Shown here: in pieces, positions 62,291-64,000 of the stretch | How positions within the stretch are numbered: the first letter of the stretch is position 1 | How the letters are laid out: the number at the start of each line of letters is the position of its first letter | Source: Paramacrobiotus metropolitanus | Lineage: Eukaryota; Tardigrada; Eutardigrada; Parachela; Macrobiotidae | Assembly: GCF_019649055.1 (NCBI RefSeq) | Contig: NW_026570380.1 | Coordinates: forward strand, 1-64,000 | Direction of reading: 5' to 3' | Length of the DNA stretch: 64,000 nucleotides | Notes under the pieces: generated by a model | The model's input: only the letters and a program-made list of their open reading frames with translations | Told to the model about the DNA's origin: nothing | Databases searched by the model: none | Translations under genes and position numbers: made by a program

Positions 62291-63068
62291 CGAGACAAAT
62301 CGGCCGGTAACTCGGTCATCAGGCCCGGTAGCCGACCTCACAAAGGGGAAGGTAACCGGTACGCCGAAGAAAAAACCAGAAGAAACCGTTGAAAAATCGC
62401 CGGATCCGACCAACGCGACGGATAAAACCGAGCCGACGGTGAAGAAGAAACAAGGTCGACCACGGAAGAAGCCGCCGACCGACTTCGAAACCCCAGCACT
62501 GCAAGAATTGCAGAAGCAAGACGTCATAGCTAGCGAACCAGCACCGACTACGGAAAAAACCGAACACACGGTTCAGCCGACCACGGGGAAACCGAAAGAG
62601 TCGGATAGTAGGTCGGAAACATCAGTTCAACCAGCTATCCAACCTACGGACGAAACGAAAAAGGCAGAAAAACCAGCCAGGAAAAAGAGGACGGTTAAAC
62701 CAACCGACCAATCGGCGTCGACCACGGAAGTCAAGACGACCGACCAAGAGGTCGAACCGACCAAGCCAAAACGGAAATATACGAAGAGGACGGTTAAAAC
62801 GACCGACCCGGTGGCACCAACCACAGAGGTTACGGTAGCCGACCAGGCAGTCGAACCGACTCAGCCTAAACGGAAGTATGGAACGGCCAAGAAGCCGAAG
62901 CTGACAGCACAACAAATGCTGGAGGAAACTGAAGTCACTGAAGACGAAGCTCATAAGGAAATCCTGGAGAGAATCTCAGAAGGACGAGCTGACTCGGAGA
63001 AACCGACCAAACTAGCCAAACCAAAGACACCTAAAACATCAGCCACAACAGAACTGACTCAGTCATAG
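62291..63068 (+). pseudogene. AT-hook tail of element B pol, joined after integrase deletion
   Basis: Frame 62439-63068, with in-frame sense from about 62293 (RPVTRSS resembles the RRITRST end of the element A integrase). Carries AT-hook-like KKQGRPRKKP before TDFETPAL, two near-identical PKRKY-TKRT or PKRKYGTAK units, and the conserved end LTAQQMLEE plus RISEGRADSEK shared with element A. The junction at about 62290 shows that about 1.7 kb (RNase H end and integrase) is missing. Confidence 0.65.
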
Positions 63069-63202
63069 GGCCATAGGCGTAACTTAACATAGGTTATAGG
63101 TAGCTTAACAGTAGCTAGGCATAGATGGACCTTTGGTGTCGAAATTGGAACCTCTTCAGTTGACCGGAACATCTTCAGTTGAATGTACGGGAGTTAGTAG
63201 AA

Positions 63203-63234
63203 TTCTAACGCGCCGTATTTCCTTTCCTTAACAG
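63203..63234 (+). promoter_or_regulatory. Candidate branch point and 3' splice acceptor before B ORF3
   Basis: TTCTAAC (63202-63208), then GTATTTCCTTTCCTTAACAG with AG at 63233-63234. The ATG of the 3' ORF follows 8 bases later. Same layout as in element C. Confidence 0.6.
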
Positions 63235-63242
63235 CGACAACA

Positions 63243-64000
63243 ATGTCAAGCCGACAGCGTAACGACCAACCTTCCAGCGGATCTAACAGCGGACGCAGCG
63301 GATCTAACAATAGATCGCACCCGTATCCGACACATCATCGCTCGACTTCGCGATCGGATAACTCGCGGTCGGCCACACAGACGCCGGCTCAGCAGGTAGA
63401 AAACCCTAGCGCTAATGTCACAGCTAATGTATTAGCAGGTCTTACGGTCGGGTCCGGACGCGGCCCACAATTTCGACCAATACCCCCGCAGATCCTGCCA
63501 CCAAACACAGCGGTCGACGACACCGGCTGCTTATGGAACCTTACTACGACGACGAGTCAGATGACTCCGGTAACGGCAACTGACCCACATGGTCAATCGT
63601 ACCGCTGGCCGGTTCCGACGACATTGGTCGGACCGACCTATCCAGCGCCGACAATGGCGACTGGAATACCGAACATACTCGGACCAGTTTACCCGGTACC
63701 CACAATGGTACCAGGGTTGGTGAACGTAACGGGACCACCTTACACGACGCCGACCATGGCGCCGGTCAGAACGACCTTCGTGGGACCCCTGTTACCATAC
63801 GCACCATTACCGTCACCACCCGAAATGATGTCACCGACCAGACTGGCATCAATCAGTATAATCGGCCCGGACGGTACTATATCGCCACCAAGGCCGATAT
63901 TAGTGTCAACAGTACCGGGACCGTTCTCACCGCCGGTCTCGCCAACTCGACTCGGATACCCGAGACAACCGACTCTCTGGGGAAATCCGACCATGGCGCC
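63243..64000 (+). CDS. ORF3 of element B, open at window end
   Basis: ATG at 63243 opens a frame that has no stop to the last base (252 codons). Ser/Arg/Asn-rich for about 40 residues (SSGSNSGRSGSNNRSH), then Pro/Thr-rich with degenerate repeats around PTMA (YPAPTMATG, YPVPTMVPG, YTTPTMAPV). No signal peptide or membrane segment so far. It occupies the env position. The proline-rich N-terminal part of C ORF3 looks analogous. Function unknown; the C-terminus is outside the window. Confidence 0.6.
   Translation, partial: MSSRQRNDQPSSGSNSGRSGSNNRSHPYPTHHRSTSRSDNSRSATQTPAQQVENPSANVTANVLAGLTVGSGRGPQFRPIPPQILPPNTAVDDTGCLWNLTTTTSQMTPVTATDPHGQSYRWPVPTTLVGPTYPAPTMATGIPNILGPVYPVPTMVPGLVNVTGPPYTTPTMAPVRTTFVGPLLPYAPLPSPPEMMSPTRLASISIIGPDGTISPPRPILVSTVPGPFSPPVSPTRLGYPRQPTLWGNPTMA

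Larger units (their letters stand above)
50748..64000 (+). mobile_element. LTR retroelement B (Gypsy-like), integrase lost, 3' ORF, cut by window end
   Basis: 5' LTR, primer binding site, leader, ORF1, a large gag, pol with protease, RT and RNase H start, an AT-hook tail and a 3' ORF. RNase H is cut at about 62290 and the integrase region that element A has is absent. CCGAC and GTCGG are very frequent throughout. The 3' LTR lies beyond the window. Confidence 0.8.

Overview
The window looks like a repeat-rich stretch of an invertebrate animal genome. The evidence is a single-exon GT31 galactosyltransferase gene, a decayed fragment of the eukaryotic GTPase gene DRG1, spliceosomal-type introns and splice sites, and animal-style mobile elements (Helitron with an OTU protease, PIF/Harbinger, Gypsy-type LTR elements, non-LTR elements with a restriction-like endonuclease). 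I cannot name the species. Almost everything else is mobile DNA, much of it nested and broken. Many candidate reading frames open with GTG or TTG, so starts inside elements are only approximate.

Layout. 1-1622: the 3' end of an LTR element (copy E) with its LTR. 1.6-4.8 kb: gene-poor, with four 31-bp imperfect palindromes and a scrap of non-LTR reverse transcriptase. 4849-18540: LTR element C, whose 5' LTR is interrupted by non-LTR element LINE1 (5.1-7.7 kb, minus strand). C keeps gag, protease and the end of integrase, has lost RT, RNase H and most of integrase, and carries about 4 kb of extra coding sequence 3' of pol. 18.5-19.4 kb: a hairpin and a 12-bp tandem repeat. 19.4-22.9 kb: LINE2 (minus). 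24.6-27.1 kb: a PIF/Harbinger DNA transposon (Myb-like gene plus, transposase minus). 27.4-28.5 kb: the galactosyltransferase (minus), the only intact host-type gene. 30.9-40.2 kb: a decayed Helitron (minus), split by LTR element D (34555-38965, minus) with a 4-bp target duplication. 41.75-42.05 kb: the DRG1 fragment. 42.7-49.2 kb: LTR element A, no gag, integrase intact. 50.75 kb to the window end: LTR element B, same LTR family as E, with a large gag, a broken pol that lacks integrase, and a 3' ORF that is still open at the last base.

How the parts fit. A, B and C appear to be relatives. Each has PR-(RT-RH)-IN order, a basic (in A and B AT-hook-bearing) tail after integrase, and different internal losses, so only A could supply integrase and only B a long gag. 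B and C both carry an ORF downstream of pol that starts shortly after a CTAAC branch-point-like motif, a pyrimidine tract and an AG, as expected for a spliced subgenomic message in the env position. In C this 3' region encodes repeated winged-helix units that resemble the linker-histone H15 fold. This combination is the most unusual thing in the window. D is a second kind of non-autonomous element: an intact gag, a remnant of integrase, and no protease or RT.
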